Origin: CAZLNV01 sp964561095
GTDB taxonomy: Bacteria > Bacillota_I > Bacilli_A > RF39 > UBA660
Reading direction: 5' to 3'
DNA: 10,080 nt
NCBI GenBank assembly: GCA_964561095.1
Contig: CAZLNV010000031.1
Span: 1 to 10,080, forward strand
Every line of letters begins with the position of its first letter. Position 1 is the stretch's first letter. Of this stretch, positions 1 through 6,010 are shown in pieces. Both the position numbers and the translations under genes were made by a program. The notes under the pieces were generated by a model. That model made no database searches, was not told where the DNA came from, and saw only the letters and a list, made by a program, of their open reading frames with translations.

Positions 1-21
1 CTGCATTCTTTAATTATTACT

Positions 22-42
22 AAAAAGTTCAATTTAACTTTT
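22..42 (-). terminator. Probable intrinsic terminator of the thioredoxin-like gene
   Basis: Read on the minus strand, a 7-bp stem AAAAGTT/AACTTTT with a 6-nt loop is followed by a run of five U. It lies about 46 nt past the stop codon at 89. The stem is weak and AT-rich, so confidence is moderate. Confidence 0.45.
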
Positions 43-88
43 CAATTGACCTTTTATTCAAAAACAAGTACTATTTAAAGCAAACTTT

Positions 89-688
89 TTATTCGCCACA
101 TGTTGTACAAACGTTTTTCATCATTTCTTTCATTGAAGAAGTTAGTCTCTCTTTCAAAGAATTAACTTTATCAACAGTCCAGTATTCTTTTGGGGTTCCT
201 TCCGCACTAGATATAGTAGAAGTTTCATTATCATGTGCAAGTATTACTCCTTCTTTAACAATAGTTACATCTGGAACATACACTCTTGGGTTACCTTCAT
301 CATCTGATAATAATTTATCTTCTAATAAAGATACAATTTTTTGATAATCTTTTGTATTATTCTTTCTATCGGATAAAATATTTAAATAATATATTTTTTC
401 TACTCCAGCTTCACGAGCGGCGCTTTCTAAATATGGTACGTATGCTTGACACCAAGGGCATTCTGGAAATCCCATATAAACCACGCCAGTACCTTTTTCT
501 AAAATGTGAATAATTTCTTCTGGTGTCCTATAAACAAACATATTATTATCACTAACGTTAGAATATTCTGCTTTAAATTTTTCAGCATCACTTAATCTAT
601 CCTTCTTAAAAAATAAAAAATAAGTACCTACTCCTAATAATATAATGACCCCTATTCCTATTATCAATCCCAATACTTTTTTATTCAT
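89..688 (-). CDS. Membrane-anchored thioredoxin-like protein with CPWC active site
   Basis: This is a 199-residue protein with a short positive N-terminus and one membrane segment (about residues 5-27). A thioredoxin-fold domain follows on the outer face. The stretch VVYMGFPECPWCQAYVP carries the CxxC redox pair (Cys77 and Cys80), and a later VPDVTIVKEG segment fits the cis-Pro region. It resembles bacteriocin-accessory or thioredoxin-like lipoprotein-type oxidoreductases, so a role in extracytoplasmic thiol-disulfide exchange is inferred. A second CxxC (CTTC, Cys194 and Cys197) sits in the last six residues, which is unusual. I start at ATG 688 because GAGGAG at 698-703 is 9 nt upstream. An in-frame TTG at 694 is only 3 nt from that site. 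The gene is divergent from the CotY/CotZ-like gene and has its own sigma-A-type promoter. Confidence 0.82.
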   Translation of the reverse strand: MNKKVLGLIIGIGVIILLGVGTYFLFFKKDRLSDAEKFKAEYSNVSDNNMFVYRTPEEIIHILEKGTGVVYMGFPECPWCQAYVPYLESAAREAGVEKIYYLNILSDRKNNTKDYQKIVSLLEDKLLSDDEGNPRVYVPDVTIVKEGVILAHDNETSTISSAEGTPKEYWTVDKVNSLKERLTSSMKEMMKNVCTTCGE

Positions 689-710
689 GTTCAATCACTC
701 CTCACAAATA

Positions 711-738
711 ATTATACTATATTTATAATTAAAATCAA
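711..738 (-). promoter_or_regulatory. Sigma-A-type promoter of the thioredoxin-like gene
   Basis: On the minus strand there is TTGATT (738-733), a 16-nt spacer and an exact TATAAT (716-711). The expected transcript start is about 704, immediately before the ribosome binding site GAGGAG. Confidence 0.6.
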
Positions 739-757
739 ATATTAGGTAAAAGGAATC

Positions 758-785
758 ACTCTTTAATGATTTAAGGCATAAATTA
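758..785 (+). promoter_or_regulatory. Sigma-K-like sporulation promoter of the CotY/CotZ-like gene
   Basis: AC at 758-759, a 17-nt spacer and CATAAATTA at 777-785 fit the known Bacillus sigma-K pattern AC-N16/17-CATAnnnTA. No good TATAAT is seen in this position. Sigma-E has a similar -10, so the choice between the two mother-cell factors is inferred from the AC -35 and from the coat function of the gene. Confidence 0.5.
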
Positions 786-817
786 TAAGTGAAAAGAAAT
801 GAAGGGGTGGAATAATT

Positions 818-1243
818 ATGAATACTAAAACTAACACTGATGATAATTGTTGTAACAACTGTGTAGCAGAAATTTTACAAGTAATTAATATTCTTCAAGA
901 TAATGCATGTCCAGAAAATTGTTTAAATTCTTGTGATAGACCTGCTTTAGGTGGTGGAACAAATTGTATAATATGCAATACTAGACCTATTATGTTATAT
1001 ACTTGCTGTGGAAATGGCGTTCCTTGGTCAATGCCAATAACTAGAACTACGAGTGGAACAACTAGTAGTGTATTTAGAGTAGAAAAGATAGATGGATGTT
1101 GTGCTACATTTAGAGTTCTTGAATCTAATCCAGATGCAGCAAGTTTATATCCTTACGTATCAACTGATTCAATATTCACAATGGATGTAGGTTGTATGTG
1201 CTGTATAAGATGTTTAAATGATACTTATGTAGAATGTTTATAA
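818..1243 (+). CDS. Cys-rich spore coat/crust protein, CotY/CotZ family
   Basis: This 141-residue protein has 17 Cys (12%), many in CC or CxxC groups: CCNNC at 11-15, C31/C35/C39, C50/C53, CC63-64, CC94-95, CxCC 126-129. The order of an N-terminal NCCNNCVAEIL segment, then CDRPALGG, then a CNTRPIMLYTCCG segment is that of the CotY/CotZ family. These proteins build the outermost crystalline crust of Bacillus spores through disulfide cross-links. The B. subtilis members are of similar length (about 150-160). ATG 818 follows a strong site, AAGGGGTGG, about 7 nt upstream. The gene is monocistronic: a sigma-K-like promoter precedes it and a terminator overlaps its stop. Expression in the mother cell late in sporulation is inferred. 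Confidence 0.85.
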   Translation: MNTKTNTDDNCCNNCVAEILQVINILQDNACPENCLNSCDRPALGGGTNCIICNTRPIMLYTCCGNGVPWSMPITRTTSGTTSSVFRVEKIDGCCATFRVLESNPDAASLYPYVSTDSIFTMDVGCMCCIRCLNDTYVECL

Positions 1244-1267
1244 AGAGTTCAATATTGAGCTCTTTTT
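1242..1267 (+). terminator. Intrinsic terminator after the CotY/CotZ-like gene
   Basis: AAAGAGTTC (1242-1250), a 6-nt loop and GAGCTCTTT (1257-1265) form a 9-bp stem with one G-U pair, ending in a U run. It begins inside the TAA stop codon. Confidence 0.8.
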
Positions 1268-1306
1268 GTATTATTAAAAAAAATAGTATTTTATTAATTT
1301 TTATTG

Positions 1307-1312
1307 TATAAT
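1307..1312 (+). promoter_or_regulatory. -10 element (TATAAT) of the EIIB-like gene
   Basis: An exact TATAAT lies 18 nt before ATG 1331. The expected transcript start (about 1319) coincides with the ribosome binding site AAGGTG (1319-1324). I see no convincing -35. Confidence 0.5.
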
Positions 1313-1330
1313 ATTAACAAGGTGATGAAA

Positions 1331-1642
1331 ATGAATTGGCAATATATTATTATACTTGCGGTATTATTGATTATTTCTTTAGTAATCATTAAATTAAGAA
1401 GAAAAGATTTTACATTAGAAGTCAATAAATTGATACAATGTCTAGGTGGAAAAGATAATATTTTAGATGTAGAGGTAAATATGTCTAGAATGAAGGTAAC
1501 ACTTAAAGATATGGAAATAATTGATAAAGATGGAATTCAAAAATTAGGGGCTCGTGGTATTGTTGAAGTTGATAATCAATTAAAGATAATATTTGGGGCA
1601 AACTCAAAAGAATTGAAAAAATATATTATAGACTTAAAGTGA
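1331..1642 (+). CDS. Membrane-anchored PTS EIIB-like domain lacking the catalytic Cys
   Basis: The 103-residue protein has one N-terminal membrane helix (about 3-22), a KLRRK stop-transfer and a single cytoplasmic domain (27-102). That domain aligns with the glucose-type PTS EIIB domain: VNKLIQCLGGKDNI, then VEVNMSRMKVTL, then KLGARGIVEVDNQLKIIFG. In true EIIB domains the segment reads roughly DACITRLRV, and its Cys takes the phosphoryl group. Here that position is Asn50, so it cannot act as a normal phosphocarrier. Cys37 is elsewhere. There is no EIIC or EIIA next to it. A regulatory or binding role at the membrane is inferred, and the true role is unknown. I chose ATG 1331, 6 nt after AAGGTG, over TTG 1304 and ATG 1325. 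Confidence 0.75.
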   Translation: MNWQYIIILAVLLIISLVIIKLRRKDFTLEVNKLIQCLGGKDNILDVEVNMSRMKVTLKDMEIIDKDGIQKLGARGIVEVDNQLKIIFGANSKELKKYIIDLK

Positions 1643-1662
1643 TAATTTTTATCACTTTTTTT
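1636..1662 (+). terminator. Intrinsic terminator after the EIIB-like gene
   Basis: A perfect 10-bp stem, AAAGTGATAA (1636-1645) with TTATCACTTT (1649-1658), closes a 3-nt loop and is followed by U residues to 1662. It overlaps the TGA stop at 1640-1642. Confidence 0.8.
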
Positions 1663-1666
1663 CTTA

Positions 1667-1686
1667 TTTCGACAAATTACGACATC
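1667..1686 (+). promoter_or_regulatory. Tandem Spo0A-box-like sites upstream of the kinase
   Basis: TTTCGACAAA (1667-1676) contains TTCGACA, the exact reverse complement of the Spo0A box TGTCGAA. A second copy, TTACGACATC (1677-1686), gives TGTCGTA on the minus strand, a 6/7 match. The two are exactly 10 bp apart, one helical turn, in the same orientation. The second covers the -35 region of the kinase promoter, the usual layout for Spo0A-activated promoters. The exact TTCGACA occurs only here in the window as far as I could read. Confidence 0.6.
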
Positions 1687-1708
1687 TTCATGTGTTAGAC
1701 TTTATAAT
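1679..1708 (+). promoter_or_regulatory. Promoter of the sensor kinase gene
   Basis: An exact TATAAT (1703-1708) is preceded, after 18 nt, by ACGACA (1679-1684), a 4/6 match to TTGACA that lies inside the second 0A-like box. The transcript start would be about 1715, at the ribosome binding site AGAGGTG. Confidence 0.5.
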
Positions 1709-1720
1709 AGAGGTGACATA

Positions 1721-2926
1721 ATGAACGTAATACTTAGTGTAATTGTTAATATAATTTTTATTTTATTCCCTAGCCTTTTATATATTATCTATGTAGCTAA
1801 TAAACAAAATTTAAAACAAGAAGTAAGCACTATTATTTTAGACATATCTATAATTTCTTCACTTTTACTAATTATTTTATATAATGATTACTTTTCAGCA
1901 CAAAATATTATTATTTTTCCTTTGCTACTATTGTTATTTGCTTTTTTAAATAAAAGAATATTTTGTTCAATCATTATATCAGTCGTTTCTTTTGAGTTTA
2001 TTAAGTTAATCTATAATTTTAATAATTATGTTATTTTATTATTATTTTTTGGATTTTTTATAATTTATTTTTTAACCAGGAAAAAAGATTATAAATTTAT
2101 TATATGTTCCACAATATATTCTAATATAAACTTATTTATTGCTTTTTACTTAAAAGGTGAAATTAATTACATTGCTTTTTTTGCAAATATAATTTTATTT
2201 TTATTGATACTTATATTATTAAGGTTATGGCTTAAAAAAGCAAAAGAAATAATTGAACTCCAAAATATATTGAAAGAATATAAAAACGAAAAAAAATTAA
2301 GAGAATCTTTATTTAAAATAACTCATGAAATAAAGAATCCATTAGCTGTTGTTAAAGGCTATTTGAGTATGATTGACATAGATAATAAAGAAAAAAGTAT
2401 TAAATATATTAATATTATTAAAAGTGAAGTAGAAAGAACCATTAATTTATTAGTAGACTTTATGCAATTTAGTAAAATAGAAATAGCTACTACTACAATT
2501 GATTTTAATATTTTATTGGATGAAATCAAAACTATAGTTACTCCATTATTTATTTCAAATAATATTTTATATGAGTTTAAAAGTGAAGATAATATTATGA
2601 TTAATGCGGATTATAACAGATTAAAGCAAGTTATTATAAATGTTATTAAAAATTCAATTGAAGCAAGTAATAAAAAAAGTAAAGTTTATATAACTTGTTT
2701 TGTAGATAATAATAATTTGAATATTATTGTTAAAGATAAAGGAACTGGTATGAGTGAAGAAACTTTAGCTAATTTATTTACTCCTTTTTATACAACAAAA
2801 GAAAACGGTACAGGGTTGGGTATCTGTTTATCAAAAGAAATAATTGAGGCTCACAAAGGTAAGATAATTTATAATTCATGCAAAAATAAAGGCACTACTG
2901 CCGAAATAGTGCTTCCAATAAATTAG
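1721..2926 (+). CDS. KinB-like multipass sensor histidine kinase (probable sporulation kinase)
   Basis: The 401-residue protein has an N-terminal region of about six or seven membrane segments (within 3-170) with no visible extracellular sensor domain. A short linker leads to a HisKA domain with THEIKNP (phospho-acceptor His202) and an ATPase domain. The ATPase domain has the N box around Asn307/Asn311, DKGTG at 339-343, FTPFYTTK at 353-360 and GTGLG at 363-367. All catalytic motifs are intact. The architecture and the closeness to the HEIKNPL type resemble the sporulation phosphorelay kinase KinB. It would autophosphorylate and pass phosphate to Spo0F or Spo0A. No response regulator is adjacent, which is typical for sporulation kinases. 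ATG 1721 follows AGAGGTG. Spo0A-like boxes upstream suggest feedback control. The assignment to sporulation is inference; kinase identity is secure. Confidence 0.88.
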   Translation: MNVILSVIVNIIFILFPSLLYIIYVANKQNLKQEVSTIILDISIISSLLLIILYNDYFSAQNIIIFPLLLLLFAFLNKRIFCSIIISVVSFEFIKLIYNFNNYVILLLFFGFFIIYFLTRKKDYKFIICSTIYSNINLFIAFYLKGEINYIAFFANIILFLLILILLRLWLKKAKEIIELQNILKEYKNEKKLRESLFKITHEIKNPLAVVKGYLSMIDIDNKEKSIKYINIIKSEVERTINLLVDFMQFSKIEIATTTIDFNILLDEIKTIVTPLFISNNILYEFKSEDNIMINADYNRLKQVIINVIKNSIEASNKKSKVYITCFVDNNNLNIIVKDKGTGMSEETLANLFTPFYTTKENGTGLGICLSKEIIEAHKGKIIYNSCKNKGTTAEIVLPIN

Positions 2927-3132
2927 TAATAATAAGGATAATTTACTCCATATCCGCCATAATAATTTGCTCCGTATCCATATCCGCCATAATTATTGTT
3001 TGCGGGATATACAGGTCTAGGTTTATATGGATTAAATGCTGCATATGTTACTCCACCAGTTAATGCCCCAAGCAAAAAAGGGGCTGCAAGGCCTCCAACA
3101 AATCTGTTGCCTACATTATAATTTCTATACAT
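2923..3132 (-). CDS. Small Gly/Tyr-rich protein, probable spore coat component
   Basis: The 69-residue protein has a polar start (MYRNYNVGNRF), a hydrophobic Gly/Ala stretch of about 20 residues (13-33) and a C-terminal half of Pro, Tyr, Gly and Asn. The C-terminal half includes YGGYGYGANYYGGYG and ends in YPYYY. I do not recognise a named family. The composition is like small Tyr/Gly-rich coat or spore-surface proteins, which can be cross-linked by tyrosine oxidation. ATG 3132 is 8 nt from AGGAG; a longer frame from TTG 3150 would begin before that site. Its stop TAA overlaps the kinase TAG by 4 bp in tail-to-tail orientation, and no terminator separates the two. A sigma-K-like promoter lies just upstream, which supports a late sporulation role. 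Confidence 0.7.
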   Translation of the reverse strand: MYRNYNVGNRFVGGLAAPFLLGALTGGVTYAAFNPYKPRPVYPANNNYGGYGYGANYYGGYGVNYPYYY

Positions 3133-3139
3133 AAAAATG

Positions 3140-3167
3140 CTCCTCTCCAAATATTTTATGAGAGAAG
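3140..3167 (-). promoter_or_regulatory. Hairpin covering the ribosome binding site of the Gly/Tyr-rich gene
   Basis: On the minus strand CTTCTCTC (3167-3160) can pair with GAGAGGAG (3147-3140), 8 bp with one G-U, across a 12-nt loop. The 3' arm is the ribosome binding site itself. It is followed by CATTTTTATG, so the same hairpin might instead act as a weak terminator of the upstream operon. Confidence 0.4.
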
Positions 3168-3178
3168 TTTTTTATTGT
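3152..3178 (-). promoter_or_regulatory. Sigma-K-like promoter of the Gly/Tyr-rich gene
   Basis: On the minus strand AC (3178-3177), 16 nt, then CATAAAATA (3160-3152) match AC-N16/17-CATAnnnTA exactly. The -35 lies inside the last codons of the upstream metallophosphoesterase-like gene. The transcript start would be about 3145. Confidence 0.5.
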
Positions 3179-4044
3179 AAAGATTTTAACCTATAAAAAT
3201 TGATTGAAGGAGGATTAAATAATCTATACGGATATTGATCTGTACCTAAACCACTGGACACATATATCTCAGTATCTTCTCTTTTATAGTGACTTCCAAA
3301 AAATTCTTTACTACCTTTTGGAATAATTAGTTGGCCATAATAAGGTAAATTAATCGTACCATTTAAAGAATTACCAGCCAATATTAAATTTGCTTTTACA
3401 TCAGAGGTCATTATTTCTTTTGCTACGTCTCCTTCATGAACCATAAATATTTTATAATTTGGTTTATATGAGTCTTCTTCTAAAGTTTTATAACCATTTA
3501 CACAATTTTCAATATTTACCCCTTCTTTTAAAGAACTCGTGAGACCACATAAATATATTGGAGTTAAACCTTCATTATATATTAAATCATACTCATTATT
3601 TAATACTTTAAAATTTATCTCTTCCATAAATGAAGAATATTCATCTATATAATCATTGTTACCTTTAACCGCATATTTTCCTAAATTTGAGTCAAGTTTC
3701 ATTAAGATTGATTTTAACTCTTCAACTTTTTTTACATTGTTACCAAATAAATTACCAGTAAATAATATTATATCTGGTTTTAATTCATTAACTTTTTCAA
3801 CCATTACTTCAACATTTTTTAAATCTGTTGTATTTCCAAAATAAATATCTGTTATGTGAATTATTTTTATTCCGCTAAAATTAGTAGGAATTTCCTCGCT
3901 TGCTATTCTATATTCTTTAACTATAAATCTAGAAGGTTCATAATATCTTGCATATAAATATACTCCTAATATCAAAATTATTAAGAAAAGAAATAAATTA
4001 ATAAAAAAATGTGGTTTTTTTTCTTCTATTTTTTCTTCTTCCAT
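3172..4044 (-). CDS. Membrane-anchored metallophosphoesterase-fold protein with degenerate active site
   Basis: The 290-residue protein has a short charged start, a membrane helix (about 13-31) and a calcineurin-like phosphoesterase domain of the YkuE type. The five family motifs are recognisable but altered. ITDIYFG (64-70) keeps Asp66 but has Tyr68 for His. FTGNLFG has Asn98 for the metal-bridging Asp of GD. KGNNDY keeps Asn129 and Asp131 but has Asn130 for His. VHEGD keeps His203. AGNSLNGTINLP has Asn225 and Leu227 where GHTH supplies two His. A standard two-metal centre therefore cannot form, so a binding or regulatory pseudoenzyme is the likely role. The reading frame is intact, which argues against a decaying gene. 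ATG 4044 follows AGAGG and starts 7 bp after the CPBP protease stop, so both are probably cotranscribed. Confidence 0.82.
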   Translation of the reverse strand: MEEEKIEEKKPHFFINLFLFLIILILGVYLYARYYEPSRFIVKEYRIASEEIPTNFSGIKIIHITDIYFGNTTDLKNVEVMVEKVNELKPDIILFTGNLFGNNVKKVEELKSILMKLDSNLGKYAVKGNNDYIDEYSSFMEEINFKVLNNEYDLIYNEGLTPIYLCGLTSSLKEGVNIENCVNGYKTLEEDSYKPNYKIFMVHEGDVAKEIMTSDVKANLILAGNSLNGTINLPYYGQLIIPKGSKEFFGSHYKREDTEIYVSSGLGTDQYPYRLFNPPSINFYRLKSLQ

Positions 4045-4051
4045 AAAACCT

Positions 4052-4732
4052 CTACATCACTAATAAAATTAAAGTGCACGTAAATAAATTGTGTAATGTA
4101 TGCATCATAACACTTGTAAAAACTGTTTTAGTTTTAATATTCATTAGTGCAAACATCGCACCCAAAGCACCATATGGAATTATATATAGCAAATTTAAAA
4201 CATTACTTAAGTCAGCTATAACATGCACAAATCCAAATATAATTCCACTTGTTATTATATAAAATATATTGTTTTTAAATATTTTATCCAAACTTTTCCT
4301 AAAAATCAATTCTTCTAAAATGGGGCCTAATACTACAGCAGATAAAATTGTATAATAGACAGGATTAGATAGCATTGATTGCCTATTAATCTCTTCATTA
4401 GCGGAAATGTTTCCTTTAAATATCAATAGATTAATTACTAGATTGGATACAATCATAATTGCTAAACCAATTAGCCAATATTTAAATCCATTATCTATGC
4501 AACTTTTAAAATTATTTTTAAATTGAGCAAATTCTTTTTTTAATTCTGGCAAAAAAATCAGTATTATTAAGCATAAGTAAATGAATAAAGATAATAATGA
4601 ATTAATTGTATCTTTTTTAATTCCAATTAAATTTATTAATGTACTTAATAAAGAAGGCGCAATAAACATGCTAATTATAACAGCAACTGCCAAAATAATT
4701 CTTAAAGTTTTATTATTTAATATTTTTCTCAT
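4052..4732 (-). CDS. CPBP family intramembrane metalloprotease (CAAX protease/Abi type)
   Basis: The 226-residue multipass membrane protein carries the three catalytic motifs of the CPBP (Abi, type II CAAX prenyl endopeptidase) family. These are EELIFR (Glu140, Glu141, Arg145), FGFVH (Phe166, His170) and HTLHN (His211, His214, Asn215). It is probably an active membrane-embedded zinc or glutamate-dependent protease. Family roles include bacteriocin immunity, processing of membrane proteins and stress signalling; the substrate here is unknown. Other membrane segments lie at about 9-37, 43-61, 84-105 and 185-198. No ribosome binding site precedes ATG 4732, and the -10 ends only 6 nt before it, so translation is probably leaderless. 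It is the first gene of an operon with the inactive metallophosphoesterase. Confidence 0.87.
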   Translation of the reverse strand: MRKILNNKTLRIILAVAVIISMFIAPSLLSTLINLIGIKKDTINSLLSLFIYLCLIILIFLPELKKEFAQFKNNFKSCIDNGFKYWLIGLAIMIVSNLVINLLIFKGNISANEEINRQSMLSNPVYYTILSAVVLGPILEELIFRKSLDKIFKNNIFYIITSGIIFGFVHVIADLSNVLNLLYIIPYGALGAMFALMNIKTKTVFTSVMMHTLHNLFTCTLILLVM

Positions 4733-4738
4733 AATACT

Positions 4739-4744
4739 ATTATA
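4739..4744 (-). promoter_or_regulatory. -10 element giving a probable leaderless CPBP transcript
   Basis: An exact TATAAT (4744-4739 on the minus strand) is followed by six nt, AGTATT, and then the ATG. The usual start point about 7 nt after the -10 is the A of the ATG. The -35 region is poor. It lies just past the tyrS terminator, so the gene needs its own promoter. Confidence 0.5.
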
Positions 4745-4755
4745 CTATAAATTAC

Positions 4756-4785
4756 AAAAAAACTAATACATTTTTGTATTAGTTT
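4756..4785 (-). terminator. Intrinsic terminator of tyrS
   Basis: On the minus strand AAACTAATACA pairs perfectly with TGTATTAGTTT (11 bp, 4-nt loop), followed by seven U in all. The upstream arm includes the tyrS stop codon. Confidence 0.85.
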
Positions 4786-5996
4786 AATTCTATCTTTACA
4801 AAATATTTTTTGCCTTTTGAAATAACTACATTTTTATTAAATATTTCTTTATTAATAATAGTATTTATATTAGCAACTTCACCATTTAACTTTATTCCAC
4901 CTTGTTCAACTAATCTTCTGGCTTCTGATTTTGAAGGTAAGATGTTTGCTATTACAAGTAAATCTATAATGCTTTTATTGTCAATTGATTCTATATCTAC
5001 TTTAATTGTTGGCATATCACTAGATACCCCACCTTTATTAAAAATTTCTTCAGAAGTTTGCACAGCTTTTTCAGCTTCTTCATCACCATGTATAAATTTA
5101 ACAACTTCATAAGCTAATCTTTTAGAAGCAAATCTTTTTTCTGGTTCATTCTTTAATGATAATTCTAATTTTTCAATTTCTTCTTTAGATAAAAATGTTA
5201 ATTTTTTCAAATAATCTATTACCATACTATCTTCAACATTTACAAAGTACTGATACATTTGATAAGCAGAGGTTTTTTCTTTATCAAGCCAAACACTTTC
5301 ACCACTTTCAGTTTTTCCAAATTTAGTACCATCTGCCTTTAAAATTAATGGTGTTGTCATTGCATAACATTCAGTATCTATTCCATGAACTTTTCTTATT
5401 AATTCAAGACCGCTAGTTACATTTCCCCATTGATCAGAACCTCCAATTTGTAAAGTACAATTGTAATTCTCATATAATTTTAAAAAATCTATTGATTGAA
5501 GTAACATGTATGAAAATTCTGTGTATGTGATACCTATATCCAATCTTTTTTTAACAGTATCTTTAGCTAACATATAATTTATATTAAAATATTTACCATA
5601 ATCTCTTAAATAATCTATTGCATTCATTGAACCTAACCAATCGTAGTTGTTAACTATTTTTACATCACTTTTAAGCAATTTACTTATTTGATTTCTTATT
5701 TTTTCTATATTATAAAGAACCTCTTCTTTGCTTATCATTTTTCTTTCTGCGCTTGGTTTTGGATCACCTATTAATCCCGTGGCTCCACCTGCAACTATTA
5801 TAGGTTTATGGTGAGCATTTTGTAACCTCTTTGATAAAACTATTACACTACAAAAATGTCCAATATGTAAAGAATCTGCAGTTGGATCTGTTCCGACATA
5901 AAAAGTTAATCCCCCATTATTCAATTTTTCTATTAAATCCGGACTTGATATATTATCAATTAAACCTCTCCATTTTAAATCTTCATATAAATTCAT
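4779..5996 (-). CDS. tyrS: Tyrosyl-tRNA synthetase
   Basis: The 405-residue class I aminoacyl-tRNA synthetase charges tRNA-Tyr in the cytoplasm. The signature HIGH is at 44-47, after TFYVGTDPTADSL. The tyrosine and tRNA recognition segment GSDQWGN is at 186-192, the KMSKS-type loop reads KFGKT (225-229), and a C-terminal S4-like RNA-binding domain covers about 340-400 (SEARRLVEQGGIKLNGE). Length is close to the usual 400-425. ATG 5996 follows AAGAGGTAAT. The leader from the previous gene is only 42 nt, so there is no room for the T-box riboswitch often seen ahead of tyrS in Firmicutes. Transcription may come partly by read-through of the weak all-A/U hairpin at 6011-6047. Confidence 0.97.
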   Translation of the reverse strand: MNLYEDLKWRGLIDNISSPDLIEKLNNGGLTFYVGTDPTADSLHIGHFCSVIVLSKRLQNAHHKPIIVAGGATGLIGDPKPSAERKMISKEEVLYNIEKIRNQISKLLKSDVKIVNNYDWLGSMNAIDYLRDYGKYFNINYMLAKDTVKKRLDIGITYTEFSYMLLQSIDFLKLYENYNCTLQIGGSDQWGNVTSGLELIRKVHGIDTECYAMTTPLILKADGTKFGKTESGESVWLDKEKTSAYQMYQYFVNVEDSMVIDYLKKLTFLSKEEIEKLELSLKNEPEKRFASKRLAYEVVKFIHGDEEAEKAVQTSEEIFNKGGVSSDMPTIKVDIESIDNKSIIDLLVIANILPSKSEARRLVEQGGIKLNGEVANINTIINKEIFNKNVVISKGKKYFVKIELN

Positions 5997-6010
5997 ATTA
6001 CCTCTTTTCT

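Noticed and set aside
286..513. Open frame on the plus strand inside the thioredoxin-like gene
   Set aside because: It is antisense to a well-supported gene, has no ribosome binding site and gives a low-quality AT-driven peptide.
741..750. Possible GerE-like site (TATTAGGT) upstream of the CotY/CotZ-like gene
   Set aside because: It fits a loose consensus at 7 of 8 positions, which is too common in AT-rich DNA. No second site was seen.
4810..5112. Plus-strand open frame opposite the 3' part of tyrS
   Set aside because: tyrS is certain on the other strand, and this frame has no family resemblance.
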